From Primulina eburnea (Eukaryota > Streptophyta > Magnoliopsida > Lamiales > Gesneriaceae), in the NCBI RefSeq assembly GCF_022965805.1, contig NC_133101.1:11073069-11137068 (forward strand): DNA of 64,000 nucleotides. The letters run 5' to 3'. A model generated the notes under the pieces. The model saw nothing but the letters and a program-made list of their open reading frames with translations. It was not told the DNA's origin and ran no database searches. This document shows, one piece after another, positions 22,825 to 33,954 of this stretch (positions within the stretch are counted from its first letter, which is position 1; each line of letters opens with the position of its first letter). Made by a program: the position numbers and the translations under genes.

Positions 22825-22841
22825 TTCTCCCCCCTTTAAAA
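22825..22841 (-). other. Polypurine tract of complete gypsy copy
   Basis: Minus strand TTTAAAGGGGGGAGAA directly upstream of the 3' LTR. Confidence 0.85.
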
Positions 22842-22975
22842 GATTTCGTCCTCGAAATCAGGCTTAGAGAATGAACAAAACGAAATAACAACATCGCTAT
22901 TATATCTCAATTGTTGTTGAATACAACTGATATCTCGATTACAATTGAAAAACACAAACATATACAAAGCAAAAC

Positions 22976-25900
22976 TCAAAAGAGCTCTGGATATTCTGAA
23001 CGCATACGACTCTCTAACTCCCAAGTGGCTTCTTCAGTGCCTCTGCGCTGCCACTGTACTAAGACAAGAGGAATGATCTTATTCCGCAACACCTTGTCTT
23101 TGCGATCGAGAATCTGAACTGGTCGCTCCACGTAAGACAAATCTGATTCAAGTTGAACTTCAGAGGGATGCAAGATGTGAGACTCATCTGCTACGTATCG
23201 TCTCAACAAAGATACGTGGAACACATCATGAATACCGGACAAATACGGAGGTAATGCTAACCTGTAAGCTAAATCTCCCACACATTCTAGAATCTCAAAA
23301 GGACCAATGAATCTCGGAGATAGCTTACCCTTGAGACCAAATCTCAAAATCCTGCGAAAAGGCGAAACTCGGAGAAACACTTTCTCACCTGGCTGAAAAT
23401 AAAGAGGTCGCCGCTTGGTGTTCGCATAACTAGCCTGTCGATCCTGGGCAATCTTAATCCTCTTCTTGATTACTGCAACTTTATCAATAGCCTGCTGGAC
23501 TAACTCCGGTCCCTCAACATGTCGTTCACCAACTTCGTCCCAGAATAAAGGAGTACGACAACGTCGCCCATACAACGCCTCAAATGGTGCCATACCAATA
23601 CTACGATGGTAGCTGTTGTTGTACGCGAACTCAATCAAAGGCAAATGATCCTGCCAAGCGGGTCCGAAATCCATAACACAGGCTCGCAACATATCCTCAA
23701 GCGTACGGATAGTCCTCTCTGACTGACCGTCAGTCTCCGGATGATAAGCAGTACTCAGACTCAGTGTAGTACCCAAAACTGACTGGAAACTACCCCAAAA
23801 CCGTGAGGTAAAACGAGGATCTCTGTCACTGACAATACTGACAGGCACTCCATGCAAACGTACAATCTCCTGAATGTACAATCGAGCCATACGATCGAAA
23901 GTGAAATCCCGGTTATAAGACAGAAAATGAGCAGACTTGGTGAGTCGATCCACCACTACCCAAATAGCGTCACTATTCCTCGACGATAATGGCAAGTGAG
24001 TAATGAAATCCATCGCGATATGCTCCCACTTCCATTCAGGAATAGGTAGATTCAACAATAATCCTCCAGGTCGACGGTGCTCTGCCTTAACCTGTTGACA
24101 AACAAGACACTTGGAAACAAACTGATAAACACTGCGCTTCATCCCTTTCCACCAAAATCGTGTCCTCAAGTCTTTATACATCTTATTACTTCCTGGATGA
24201 ATACTCAACTTACTTCGATGAGCATGAGATAAGATCTCCTCCCTCAAATTATCATCTTCTGGTACTACAACTCGATTAGACAAACACAGAAGACCATTAG
24301 ACTGATAATGGAAACCGCTATCTCCACCCGCTAACCGAGCTAATCTCTGAGTCTTGAGATCAGACATCTGAGCATCTCGAATCCGAGCGAACAAGGCTGG
24401 CTCAGATAAAATGGTAGCAACACGAATGCTCTCCATACCTTTCCGATGTTTGAAATTAAATCCCAACGAACAACAATCCTGAATAGTACTAATCATAGCA
24501 CTGGTCTGAAGTGCAGAAACTCTCACTTTGCGACTAAGAGCATCAGCTGTGAGATTTGCAGATCCTGGATGGTACTTGATCTCGCAGTCATAATCTTTCA
24601 GCAAATCCATCCAACGACGTTGCCTCATGTTCAACTCAGCCTGAGTGAACAGATATTTCAGACTCTTATGATCAGTAAAGATTTCAAACTTAACCCCGTA
24701 CAAGTAATGACGCCAAATCTTCAGCGCGAACACAATAGCTGCCAACTCTAGATCATGAGTAGGATACTTCTCCTCGTGAGATTTCAGCTGTCTGGAAGCA
24801 TAAGCAATCACATGACCGTTTTGCGTCAACACACACCCTAAGCCTTGAGAAGAGGCATCGGTGTAAACACTGAAACCATCAGATCCTGACGGTAACGCCA
24901 AAACAGGTGCAGAAGTCAGAAGTCGACGAAGCTCTCTGAAACTATCTTCGCACTCAGATGACCACTCAAATGGAACATCCTTCCGAGTAAGTTGCGTCAA
25001 AGGTCTAGCTACCTGGGAGAAATTCACGATGAAGCGACGATAATACCCTGCTAGACCTAGAAAACTACGGATCTCAGCCACCGTCGTAGGTCGTGACCAA
25101 TTTAGCACTGCCTCAATCTTGCTGGGATCCACAGAAATTCCTTCCTTGGAAATCACATGACCAAGGAATACTACACGATCAATCCAGAACTCGCACTTAC
25201 TCAGCTTAGCATACAATTGCTTCTCGCGAAGAATCTGCAACACAATTCTCAAGTGCCGGACATGCTCTTCCACACTATGAGAATAGATCAAGATATCGTC
25301 AATGAAAACCACCACAAACTGATCCAGAAAATCTCGGAAGACTCGGTTCATCAGATTCATGAACACCGCTGGCGCATTCGTCAATCCGAATGGCATAACT
25401 AGAAACTCGTAATGCCCATAACGAGTACGAAATGCAGTCTTGGAAATATCATCATCTCTGACTCTCATCTGATGATAACCTGATCGCAAGTCGATCTTGG
25501 AGTAAACAGAAGTACCCTGAAGCTGATCGAACAAGTCATCAATACGGGGTAATGGGTACTTGTTTTTGATCGTCACCCGATTCAGCTGGCGATAATCAAT
25601 GCACAACCGCATCGATCCATCCTTCTTCTTGACAAACAAGACTGGAGCTCCCCAAGGCGAAACACTCGGGCGAATATAACCCTTATCAAGAAGATCCTGC
25701 AATTGCTGCTTCAGCTCTCTCATCTCTGACGGAGCCAGACGATAGGGGGCACGAGAAATCGGTGCAGTCCCTGGCATTAATTCAATGCCAAACTCCACCT
25801 CTCTAACCGGAGGAAAACCAGGAATCTCTTCTGGAAATACATCAGGAAATTCACAAACCACTGGAATATCCTCTATACCAACACTACCTGTGGACGTATC

Positions 25901-27394
25901 AATTGTATAGATGAGGTAGCCTTCCCCGCCCGCCTCTAAAGCACGACAGGCTTTCAGAGCAGATACTACTGGCATCGGAGGTCGCGCTCCCTCACCATAG
26001 AAAAACCAACTAGAGCTCTCAGTCGTACGAAACTGAACAAGCTTCTGGTAACAATCCACAGTAGCTCGGTAGGTAGTCAAAATGTCTATACCCAAAATAC
26101 AATCAAAATCTTCCATCTCCAGAATCATAAGATTCGCAGTCAACTCGTTACCCTCAAAATCTAAAGGACAACCCATCACTAGACGCTTGGCTAAAACCGA
26201 ATGACCCATCGGGGTAGAAACAGAAAGAATGACATCTAGAGAAACATGCGGTAACTTATGACGTTTAACGAATCGTGCAGAAATGAATGAATGAGATGCT
26301 CCGGTATCTATAAGAACAAAAGCAGGAATACCGCATAAACAAAAAGTACCTGCTATGACTCTCTCGGTCTCGTCTGCAGCCTGATCCTGGTTCAACGCAA
26401 AAACTTGACCTTGGGCACGAGGTCGAAGATTCGAACTACCCACTGCCTGACCCTGCCTCCTCTGCTGAACAGTCGCCTGAGATCCAGAACCAGATCCTGC
26501 TCCACCTCGCAACTGAGGACAATTCTTCTTAATATGCCCCATCTCTCCGCACTGATAACAAGCTCCTGCGGCTACTCGGCATTGCTCCGATGGATGGTTC
26601 TTCCCACAATGCGCACAAGACTCCTTCTTCTTACCAAAGCGGAAAACACCGCTAGATCGAGATCTAGATCCAGAAGAAGACGAACCAGATTTCTTGAACG
26701 ACTGAGATCGAGGCCTCAAAGTACTCGGAGGTCTAGAAGAAAGAATAGCCCTACCACGCTGGAGACTGATCTCTGCTTGACGACACCGGTTCACCAACCC
26801 ATCGTACGAAGTAGGATTATCACAGACAGTGACTCGATCAAAGATCTCCTGATTAAGGCCCTGGAGGAAATGATCATACTTGGCCTCAGAACTGCCACTG
26901 ATATGAGGAGCGAAGGGTAATAACTCAAAGAATTTCTGCTGATACTCATCAACAGACATACTCCCCTGCTTCAGGTTCAAGAGCTCAATCGTCTTGGCCT
27001 GGCGAAGGGCTGGAGGAAAGTACAGCTGCATGAACGCTGCACGGAAATCGGCCCAAGTCGCTCTACCCTGAGAGTGAACTATCGGCGCAGAAGTCGATCG
27101 CCACCACCTGCGAGCACGGCCCTCAAGAAGAAAACTAAGGGTCTCCATCTTCTGCTCATCGGTGCACTGGAATGCGCGGAAACAACTCTCCATGCGCTCT
27201 AACCAATCCTCCGCATCATCGGGAGTCTCACCGCCAACTAAAGGCTTAGGCCCCATCTGCATGAAACGATGCATATCGAAACGCCTAGGACCATCCCGAC
27301 GATGACGATGCTCATGGTGACGCCTAAGATCATCCTGGTCACCCCATCGACCTACACTCCCCTGACTACTCCCGTCATCAAAATGGTCAGCCAT
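22976..27394 (-). CDS. Intact gypsy gag-pol polyprotein (chromovirus)
   Basis: One uninterrupted frame, 1,472 codons from [10 protein letters not shown] (27394). It is open upstream to 27469, but MADHF is the better start. Order: gag ([33 protein letters not shown]), Arg/Ser-rich linker, knuckle [14 protein letters not shown], protease [15 protein letters not shown] ([28 protein letters not shown]), RNase H ([27 protein letters not shown]), integrase zinc finger ([12 protein letters not shown]...CLVCQQ), DDE core ([33 protein letters not shown]), and a C-terminal chromodomain-like tail ([34 protein letters not shown]). All catalytic motifs appear present. With intact LTRs, PBS and PPT it looks capable of autonomous transposition. 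Confidence 0.95.
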   Translation of the reverse strand: MADHFDDGSSQGSVGRWGDQDDLRRHHEHRHRRDGPRRFDMHRFMQMGPKPLVGGETPDDAEDWLERMESCFRAFQCTDEQKMETLSFLLEGRARRWWRSTSAPIVHSQGRATWADFRAAFMQLYFPPALRQAKTIELLNLKQGSMSVDEYQQKFFELLPFAPHISGSSEAKYDHFLQGLNQEIFDRVTVCDNPTSYDGLVNRCRQAEISLQRGRAILSSRPPSTLRPRSQSFKKSGSSSSGSRSRSSGVFRFGKKKESCAHCGKNHPSEQCRVAAGACYQCGEMGHIKKNCPQLRGGAGSGSGSQATVQQRRQGQAVGSSNLRPRAQGQVFALNQDQAADETERVIAGTFCLCGIPAFVLIDTGASHSFISARFVKRHKLPHVSLDVILSVSTPMGHSVLAKRLVMGCPLDFEGNELTANLMILEMEDFDCILGIDILTTYRATVDCYQKLVQFRTTESSSWFFYGEGARPPMPVVSALKACRALEAGGEGYLIYTIDTSTGSVGIEDIPVVCEFPDVFPEEIPGFPPVREVEFGIELMPGTAPISRAPYRLAPSEMRELKQQLQDLLDKGYIRPSVSPWGAPVLFVKKKDGSMRLCIDYRQLNRVTIKNKYPLPRIDDLFDQLQGTSVYSKIDLRSGYHQMRVRDDDISKTAFRTRYGHYEFLVMPFGLTNAPAVFMNLMNRVFRDFLDQFVVVFIDDILIYSHSVEEHVRHLRIVLQILREKQLYAKLSKCEFWIDRVVFLGHVISKEGISVDPSKIEAVLNWSRPTTVAEIRSFLGLAGYYRRFIVNFSQVARPLTQLTRKDVPFEWSSECEDSFRELRRLLTSAPVLALPSGSDGFSVYTDASSQGLGCVLTQNGHVIAYASRQLKSHEEKYPTHDLELAAIVFALKIWRHYLYGVKFEIFTDHKSLKYLFTQAELNMRQRRWMDLLKDYDCEIKYHPGSANLTADALSRKVRVSALQTSAMISTIQDCCSLGFNFKHRKGMESIRVATILSEPALFARIRDAQMSDLKTQRLARLAGGDSGFHYQSNGLLCLSNRVVVPEDDNLREEILSHAHRSKLSIHPGSNKMYKDLRTRFWWKGMKRSVYQFVSKCLVCQQVKAEHRRPGGLLLNLPIPEWKWEHIAMDFITHLPLSSRNSDAIWVVVDRLTKSAHFLSYNRDFTFDRMARLYIQEIVRLHGVPVSIVSDRDPRFTSRFWGSFQSVLGTTLSLSTAYHPETDGQSERTIRTLEDMLRACVMDFGPAWQDHLPLIEFAYNNSYHRSIGMAPFEALYGRRCRTPLFWDEVGERHVEGPELVQQAIDKVAVIKKRIKIAQDRQASYANTKRRPLYFQPGEKVFLRVSPFRRILRFGLKGKLSPRFIGPFEILECVGDLAYRLALPPYLSGIHDVFHVSLLRRYVADESHILHPSEVQLESDLSYVERPVQILDRKDKVLRNKIIPLVLVQWQRRGTEEATWELESRMRSEYPELF

Positions 27395-27469
27395 CGCTAC
27401 AAGATAGAATAGGGAAAAATGGTCAACGGAAATCCCAAAACAAAATCTATATCCCAAAATCATACGCAT

Positions 27470-27481
27470 GCTCTGATACCA
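27470..27481 (-). other. PBS of the complete gypsy copy
   Basis: TGGTATCAGAGC on the minus strand, four bases after the 5' LTR. Confidence 0.92.
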
Positions 27482-27485
27482 TAAA

Positions 27486-28960
27486 TGTAGTGACCCGTTC
27501 CAGAATCACCTACTAATTGAAAACTAAGCATGTAATTAACTTAATAATTACTAATCAGAGATAATAGCGGAAACAACTAACAAATGATAGTTATACAACC
27601 CAAACGAACTCTAGAACAACTCAAAATAAGGTAAAGAATATCTGGTACAACCATATCGAATCAAATGATACCGAAACTAAACCAACCGGCTACTCAACGT
27701 CCTCCTCCTGCTCCTCCGGAACCATCCAACCTGAGACCTGCCCCGAGAGAATGGGGTGTCCAAGATAAACAAAACCGAGGACGTGAGCGATAAGAACGCC
27801 CAGTACAAAAGTATGAGTATACAGACCTATATGAAATGCACATGCTATGATCATGATACCGGGGTAGTCAAGAAACAGGAATCACAAAAGGATCTCAACA
27901 ATGCTCAGTCTAGAGGCGCCAAGTGGATAGTGCCGCGCGGTCCAACCTCTGGGTCACTGCATCCACTACAAGACAGACGTGGACCTAAAATGTCCCGGAC
28001 CACCGAAGCCCTCCCGACCCGTCGGCCACTGTGTACTCTCGGTGTCCATGCGTCCACAAGACAGGGCTGAGCGGCCCCAAGATATAGCTTATCTCGAAAG
28101 AGATACAGCTCAACAGCAAAGGCTATCTCGAAGGAGAATACGGCTCAACATGAAATGCAACGTGCAGTAATAAACGTGACATAATAGCATGCATCATATG
28201 ACATATAACAATGCACCACATACTCATGCAACACATATAAGAATGTATACTCAACCAGGATATCTCGGATAGTACTTTCGTACCTCTATCACAGCAATCC
28301 TAATCCACTGGAACAACCAGACAACAGGTCTAATCCAAGCCTATTCATCAAGTGAAAACCATCACTAAACTTATCTACCAGACTTAACTAGATAATCCTG
28401 AGATAAATACTGATAAAATTCCAAACCTTCGTCCGTCGCTAGCCCGCTGATGCCGCTAGCTCCCAACTAGAGCACAGCTCTGCTACAAGACCAGCAGCTC
28501 CCCGCTAGTGCCCAAATCTCGGAACAAGACTAGAACCTGTCAGAAAAGACTGAAATGCTATGGAACTCTCTGAATTGGCGAGTCAAAATGAGGAAATCCG
28601 ACCACTATTTATAGGCCATGTTCGGATCCTCCGAACACCACTTCGGAACGTCCGAACGCTACGTGTCCACTGGCTCTTGACAGCTCATGATCGGATCCTC
28701 CGATCATACACTTCGGACCGTCCGAACATGCACGTGTCCAGCTGCTCTTGACACCTCATGATCGGATCCACCGAACCTACACTTCGGAACGTCCGAACTC
28801 CCACGTGTCGATCAACTCTTGACACCTAATGATCGGATCCACCGAACTCACTTCGGACCTTCCGAACTCTTCGGTGCTTCCGAACCATCTTCGGACCTTC
28901 CGATCATGATTAATCACCATTAATCCGTTAATTACCCAATTCGGCATTCGGGCTACTACA
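27486..28960 (-). repeat. 5' LTR of the gypsy block
   Basis: 1,475 bp, the same length and almost the same sequence as 21350-22824. It abuts copia gag sequence TCGACAAAGGAGG at 28961. The TATA module is at 28625-28605. Confidence 0.95.
28605..28916 (-). promoter_or_regulatory. Promoter and 71-bp unit array in gypsy 5' LTR
   Basis: Second copy of the array described for the middle LTR, offset by 6,136 bp. It would drive the intact gag-pol frame. Confidence 0.75.
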
Positions 28961-29280
28961 TCGACAAAGGAGGTCTAGGATATGAAAAGAAATCAGTCAA
29001 CTTCGCTAGTCTTATCGCAAAGGCAAAACCAAAAACACCACCAACATGCACTTACTGTTGTAAGATAGGCCACATAAGACCTAAATGCAAGGAACTTAGA
29101 CACCAACACAACAAGAATAGTTATTGGAAATGGATCCCCAAATCCCCAACTACTACTAACCCCAAAGGACCCAAAGAAACGGGTACCAACTATCAAACTG
29201 TATCTCAACCTTGTAGGGACAAAGGGGAGACAAGTCATCGAGCACTTGGTATCTTGACAGTGGATGCTCTCGACACATGA
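28961..29280 (+). CDS. copia gag C-terminal part (second zinc knuckle)
   Basis: Resumes the copia gag in the frame [20 protein letters not shown], with a CCHC knuckle [14 protein letters not shown] and the Sirevirus-like [18 protein letters not shown]. This frame ends at TGA 29278-29280. The protease motif [13 protein letters not shown] is read in another frame from about 29217, after a TAG. A frameshift therefore separates gag from protease, either an indel mutation or a recoding site. Confidence 0.7.
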
Positions 29281-32267
29281 CGGGAGAAAAGAAGTTGCTA
29301 CAATCCATTCGACCAAAAGAAAAGGGATCGGTGATCTTCGGAGACAACAGCAAAGGGATCATAGAAGGCATCGGCTCAATCGGTATATCTAACTCTACTA
29401 TTATTGATGATGTACTTCTTGTGAAAGGGCTTAAACATAACCTCCTAAGCATTAGTCAATTGTGCGATAGGGGTTATGAAGTCAAATTCACACCACACGA
29501 TTGCACTGTATCACTCACAACTGACAAAACCATTAGTTTCAAAGGTTATAGAAGTGAAAATGTTTACAAGGTCGATTTAAAGATTTCATCTTTTTCAAAA
29601 ATAAAAAGCCTTGTAACATTAAATGTTGATGACAACATTCTTTGGCATAGACGACTTGGTCATGTTGGGATGAGCACCATAGAAAAACTTTTAAAACTTG
29701 ACCTAGTTTCCGAAATGCCAAAGCTGAATTTAAAATTAGATTCTTTTTGTGATGCTTGTCAACTTGGTAAACACACAAAGGAATCTTTGAAAAATAAAAA
29801 TTTTGTATCCACTTCTATGCCCCTTGAATTACTTCACCTAGATTTATGTGGTCCCTCGAGGACAACTAGTCTAGGAGGAAAATCTTATGCTTTTGTCATT
29901 GTAGATGATTTTTCACGTTTTACTTGGACATTGTTTTTAGCCCACAAAAATGATGCCTTTGATCATTTCAAAATTTTTGTCAAAAAGGTTGAAAATGAGA
30001 AAAATCTTTTGATCAAACAAATCCGTAGTGACCACGGAACGGAATTTCAAAATGAAAATTTTTCAATTTTTTGTCAAAGCAAAGGCATTGGTCACAACTT
30101 TTCTTGTCCTAGAACTCCTCAACAAAACGGTGTCGTTGAGAGGAAGAATAGGACCCTAGTAGAGATTGCAAGGACCATGCTATGTGAGCATTCTCTACCA
30201 AAATATTTTTGGGCTGAAGCAATGAGTTCTGCTTGTTACATCATCAATCGCGTATCAATAAGGCCAATTCTCAAGAAAACTCCATACGAACTATGGAGAG
30301 GGAGAAAGCCTAACATTTCTTACTTCCGCGCTTTTGGATCAAAATGCTTCATCCACAACAATGGTAAGGACAACCTGGGTAAGTTCGATGCTAAATCGGA
30401 CAAAGGTATCTTTCTTGGTTACTCTACTTCTAGCAAAGCATATAGAGTCTTTAATAAACGTACTTTACTAGTTGAAGAATCTATTCATGTCATATTTGAT
30501 GAAACTAACCCTTGCTTGCCTAGAACTGTTGTTTCTGATGATGATGATATAGATATCCTTGGCGAAAAGTTGGAGTCCACAAGCCTAGATAATGTTCCTA
30601 AAGATCAAGAGGACGCACCTCTTCCGAAGGAGTGGACTACACACAAGGATCATCCCATGGACCTCATCATTGGTAGCCCATCGAAGGGAGTATCTACTCG
30701 CTCTTCTAATATGTGCAATTATCTTGCTTTTCTTTCTCACATAGAGCCTAAGAACATAGAAGAAGCTTTACTTGATGATTCTTGGATTATTGCTATGCAA
30801 GATGAACTAAATGAATTTAGAAGGAATAAAGTTTGGAATCTTGTACCTAGACCCACTGATAGACCTGTCATAGGAACTAAATGGGTATTTAGGAACAAGT
30901 TAGATGAGCATGGTACAATCACTAGAAATAAAGCTAGGCTAGTAGCTAAAGGATATAGTCAAGAAGAGGGAATTGATTATGATGAGACTTATGCCCCTGT
31001 TGCTAGACTAGAATCCATTCGCATGCTACTTGCTTTTGCTTGCTCTAGAGACTTTAAATTGTTTCAAATGGATGTTAAAAGTGCTTTTCTTAATGGTGAT
31101 TTGAAAGAAGAAGTGTATGTTGAGCAACCTATTGGTTTTGAAGATGTGCACTTATCTGATTATGTGTATAAACTTGATAAGGCTTTGTATGGTTTGAAAC
31201 AAGCTCCTAGAGCTTGGTATGAGAAATTATCTACCTTTTTGCTGTCTAATGGTTTTTGTAGGGGTAAAGTTGATATTACCTTATTTACCTTGACTAAAAA
31301 TAATGATTTGCTGATAGTACAAATATATGTAGATGATATTATTTTTGGTGCTACTAATGAACACTTGTGTAGAGATTTTTCTAAGCTTATGCAGGATCAC
31401 TTTGAGATGAGCATGATGGGCGAACTCAACTACTTCCTTGGTCTCCAAATCAAGCAATGCAAGGATGGTTTCTTTGTCAACCAAGGAAAGTACATCAAGG
31501 AGATGCTAAAAAAGTTTGGGATGGAGTCTTCCAAAGCCTCATCCACACCTATGAGCACGACAGTCAGACTCGACAAAGATGAGGGAGGTAAACCTGTTGA
31601 CCAAAAGTTATTTCGTAGCATGATTGGCTCCCTACTCTATGCGACTGCTAGTAGACCTGACATTATGTTTAGTGTTTGCTTGTGTGCACGATTTCAATCA
31701 TGTCCAAAGGAATCACACTTATTCGCCTTAAAACGCATTTTCAAATATCTTTCAAATACTCCAAATCTCGGATTATGGTATTCTAAGAACTCATTTTTCG
31801 ATTTAAAAGCTTACTGTGATGCCGACTTTGGAGGATATAAGGTGGATAGAAAGAGCACTAGTGGAACTTGTTTCTTTTTGGGAAATTGCTTGGTGTCATG
31901 GTTTTCTAAAAAGCAAAACTGTGTTGCACTTTCAACGACCGAGGCCGAGTATATGGCTGCCGGTAGTTGTTGTGCACAAATTCTTTGGATGAAGTATCAA
32001 TTACTCGACTATGGTGTTACTTTTTCAAAAATTCCAATCTTTTGTGATAATACAAGCACCATATGTCTAACAAAGAATCCAGTTCAACATTCTCGTACTA
32101 AACATATTGACATTCGACATCATTTCATTCGTGATCACATTGAGCAAAATGATGTTGAACTTCACTATGTTGACACCAAGAATCAAATTGCTGATATTTT
32201 TACAAAACCACTAGATGAATCTACTTTTATTCGTTTGCGTGGTGAACTTGGCATGATTGAGTTGTAA
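29217..32267 (+). CDS. copia pol: protease end, integrase, RT, RNase H
   Basis: The open frame runs from after a TAG near 29214 to 32267; the first ATG is 29277, inside the protease motif [13 protein letters not shown]. In order: GAG-pre-integrase ([30 protein letters not shown]), integrase core ([45 protein letters not shown]), RT ([56 protein letters not shown]), RNase H ([52 protein letters not shown]) and the end [19 protein letters not shown]. There is no internal stop. The spacing fits Sireviruses, in which additional ORFs after pol are known. Confidence 0.93.
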   Translation, partial: GQRGDKSSSTWYLDSGCSRHMTGEKKLLQSIRPKEKGSVIFGDNSKGIIEGIGSIGISNSTIIDDVLLVKGLKHNLLSISQLCDRGYEVKFTPHDCTVSLTTDKTISFKGYRSENVYKVDLKISSFSKIKSLVTLNVDDNILWHRRLGHVGMSTIEKLLKLDLVSEMPKLNLKLDSFCDACQLGKHTKESLKNKNFVSTSMPLELLHLDLCGPSRTTSLGGKSYAFVIVDDFSRFTWTLFLAHKNDAFDHFKIFVKKVENEKNLLIKQIRSDHGTEFQNENFSIFCQSKGIGHNFSCPRTPQQNGVVERKNRTLVEIARTMLCEHSLPKYFWAEAMSSACYIINRVSIRPILKKTPYELWRGRKPNISYFRAFGSKCFIHNNGKDNLGKFDAKSDKGIFLGYSTSSKAYRVFNKRTLLVEESIHVIFDETNPCLPRTVVSDDDDIDILGEKLESTSLDNVPKDQEDAPLPKEWTTHKDHPMDLIIGSPSKGVSTRSSNMCNYLAFLSHIEPKNIEEALLDDSWIIAMQDELNEFRRNKVWNLVPRPTDRPVIGTKWVFRNKLDEHGTITRNKARLVAKGYSQEEGIDYDETYAPVARLESIRMLLAFACSRDFKLFQMDVKSAFLNGDLKEEVYVEQPIGFEDVHLSDYVYKLDKALYGLKQAPRAWYEKLSTFLLSNGFCRGKVDITLFTLTKNNDLLIVQIYVDDIIFGATNEHLCRDFSKLMQDHFEMSMMGELNYFLGLQIKQCKDGFFVNQGKYIKEMLKKFGMESSKASSTPMSTTVRLDKDEGGKPVDQKLFRSMIGSLLYATASRPDIMFSVCLCARFQSCPKESHLFALKRIFKYLSNTPNLGLWYSKNSFFDLKAYCDADFGGYKVDRKSTSGTCFFLGNCLVSWFSKKQNCVALSTTEAEYMAAGSCCAQILWMKYQLLDYGVTFSKIPIFCDNTSTICLTKNPVQHSRTKHIDIRHHFIRDHIEQNDVELHYVDTKNQIADIFTKPLDESTFIRLRGELGMIEL

Positions 32268-32303
32268 ACACTAGTCGAATACTCTCGTACATATTTGTTA
32301 AAT

Positions 32304-32313
32304 TGAGGGGGAG
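32304..32313 (+). other. Purine tract after copia pol
   Basis: TGAGGGGGAG 37 bases after the pol stop. It looks like a copia PPT, but here it is followed by ORF3 rather than by an LTR, as in elements with an extra 3' gene. Confidence 0.6.
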
Positions 32314-32417
32314 TATTATTAATGTGAGCATTATAATGTCGGATAATACAAATTAATTGTATTTATCCATAATTATGGCTCAACATTCATTTATGTGCTA
32401 AATATTTTAAATTTTAG

Positions 32418-32862
32418 GTGTTCCTCATCTTGGCTACTTCGGAATCACCGCTCCTATTCGGATGCTCCGTTTCACCTCGGATCCACCGAACCTGTTCGGA
32501 TCGTCCGAACCTGACCATAGGTTCCAGAACCTCCGATTCACTCTTCGGACCATCCGAACACACATCGGATCGTCCGAACCCCCTTCCGATGTCATTAAAT
32601 GTTCGCGCCTTCCCATGCCTGATTGTCAGACTTCGGACTCTCCGTTTACGCTTCGTAGCCTCCGTTCTATGATCGGATTGTCCGATTGTGAATCGGATCG
32701 TCCGAACTGACTGCCAGATAACCGTTCCGTTCAAATTCCGGACCTTCCGAACTCATGTTCGGACCGTCCGAACATGGCCTATAAATAGGCGTTCGGATCC
32801 TCTGATTTATTTGCTCATTCACTCCTTCTTTCTTTCCCCACACAAAACACTCACTACTCACT
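32418..32862 (+). promoter_or_regulatory. Promoter-like region upstream of copia ORF3
   Basis: Holds many TTCGGA/TCCGAA palindromes and half sites (for example 32486-32500, 32544-32558, 32568-32580, 32758-32773). Then CCGAACATGGCCTATAAATA at 32768-32787 and a pyrimidine-rich CA-rich leader lead to the ORF3 ATG 75 bp after the TATA box. The 21-base block 32768-32788 is identical to the gypsy LTR TATA region. Confidence 0.65.
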
Positions 32863-33954
32863 ATGCCTCCGCGCCGTAACGCAGCTGGCCGAAATGTTCG
32901 CCCTCGTCACGGTGCCTTTCATCATGATCTTACCCAACCACCCAATCCTCGTCCTATCCCACCTGAATTCGAAACCCGTAACATTCTGCCTGGTCGTACC
33001 CTTCACACCGATTATCTTCGTGCAAATTTCTTTACGTTGATTACTCTTATTGAGTCTCAACGTTGGGGAAACTTCTTTCTACCTTCCGTACCCGATATCA
33101 TCTACCCCTCTCTCATACATCAGTTCTATGCGAACTTTTCCTTAGTTCTTGGTGGTGATGACACTCGTGTTGTTACCATTGTTCAGGGTCGGTTCATTTC
33201 TTTTTCTACCGCCGACCTCTCCACTTGGTTCGATCTTCCTCGAGACGGACCGAGTGAGTTCTTTTCTCAGTCTTGGACTGAGAATGACCCCACTTTTGAT
33301 CGAGTCACTGCCTTGACCACCATCTTCGGTCGTCCGCCTACTCCTGCCGATGACCGTCCTCATGCGAAGGACCTTTCTCCTCAGCTTCAGCTTGTTCTGA
33401 AGCTCATCACTTCTTCTATTGTTCCTCGCAGTGGAGACCTCTCCACTTGCAAATATCTCGATCTGTACATTCTCTATTATTTAGTCTCCCAGCGTCCTTT
33501 TAACCTTCCCCGTTTTCTTATGTACGCCATGGAGTACGCGGCTTCTTCTACTCGCGTCTCTTTTCCATTTGGCCGGTTCATTAACCGGATTCTAGCCCAT
33601 CTGGGCATTGACTTTACAGATGAAGAATCCTTATCTATTTCTCCTCGCGAGACTATCGACCATGATACTGTTGTTAAGATGGGACTCTCTTGGAATCCCG
33701 TCTTATCCTCTTGGGTCATCGACAAGGATCGCATCTTTGCGTCCTATCGTCCGACCGAAAACGGACGATCCGAAGTCATCCCAAAATTACGGAAATTGAT
33801 TTCAATCACATCGGACGTTCCGAAGCATAAACAGAAGATCCGAACCTTGGCGTCCAAGACTAGTATAAATAGGCCTTTGAGGATGCATTTTCAATCATCC
33901 CACTCCACTCTCTTGTCTCTTACAAAGCTTTCTACTATCTCTTGTGTGCGTTGA
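32863..33954 (+). CDS. Third ORF of the copia element (putative plant transposon protein), C-terminus replaced by LTR
   Basis: Starts MPPRRNAAGRNVRPRHG. The middle (ESQRWGNFFLPSVPDIIYP, IHQFYANFSLVLGGDDTRVV, VQGRFISFSTADLSTWFDLP) resembles the domain annotated in plants as 'putative plant transposon protein' (Pfam Transposase_32 by memory, not searched). Its function is unknown. No signal peptide or membrane helix is evident, so it does not look like an envelope protein. From 33761 (about residue 300, after FASYRPTE) the reading frame is 3' LTR sequence and the encoded tail is accidental. The true C-terminus was deleted together with the first 547 bp of the 3' LTR. Confidence 0.75.
   Translation: MPPRRNAAGRNVRPRHGAFHHDLTQPPNPRPIPPEFETRNILPGRTLHTDYLRANFFTLITLIESQRWGNFFLPSVPDIIYPSLIHQFYANFSLVLGGDDTRVVTIVQGRFISFSTADLSTWFDLPRDGPSEFFSQSWTENDPTFDRVTALTTIFGRPPTPADDRPHAKDLSPQLQLVLKLITSSIVPRSGDLSTCKYLDLYILYYLVSQRPFNLPRFLMYAMEYAASSTRVSFPFGRFINRILAHLGIDFTDEESLSISPRETIDHDTVVKMGLSWNPVLSSWVIDKDRIFASYRPTENGRSEVIPKLRKLISITSDVPKHKQKIRTLASKTSINRPLRMHFQSSHSTLLSLTKLSTISCVR

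Larger units (their letters stand above)
19098..28960 (-). mobile_element. Young gypsy (chromovirus, Tekay/Del-like) block: LTR-int-LTR-partial int
   Basis: In element orientation (minus) the order is 5' LTR (28960-27486), complete internal region, LTR (22824-21350), then PBS and the first half of a second internal region, cut at 19098. The middle LTR is shared. The full unit 21350-28960 is 7,611 bp. By eye the LTRs differ at one site (21394 C versus 27530 T), and the two gag regions at one codon (Gln/His near 20938/27074), so the block is very young. No TSD can be tested because the left end was deleted. Confidence 0.92.

Noticed and set aside
32863..33760. ORF3 as a retroviral-type envelope gene
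   Set aside because: No signal peptide, transmembrane helix or cleavage site is visible; the similarity is to a plant transposon-associated domain.
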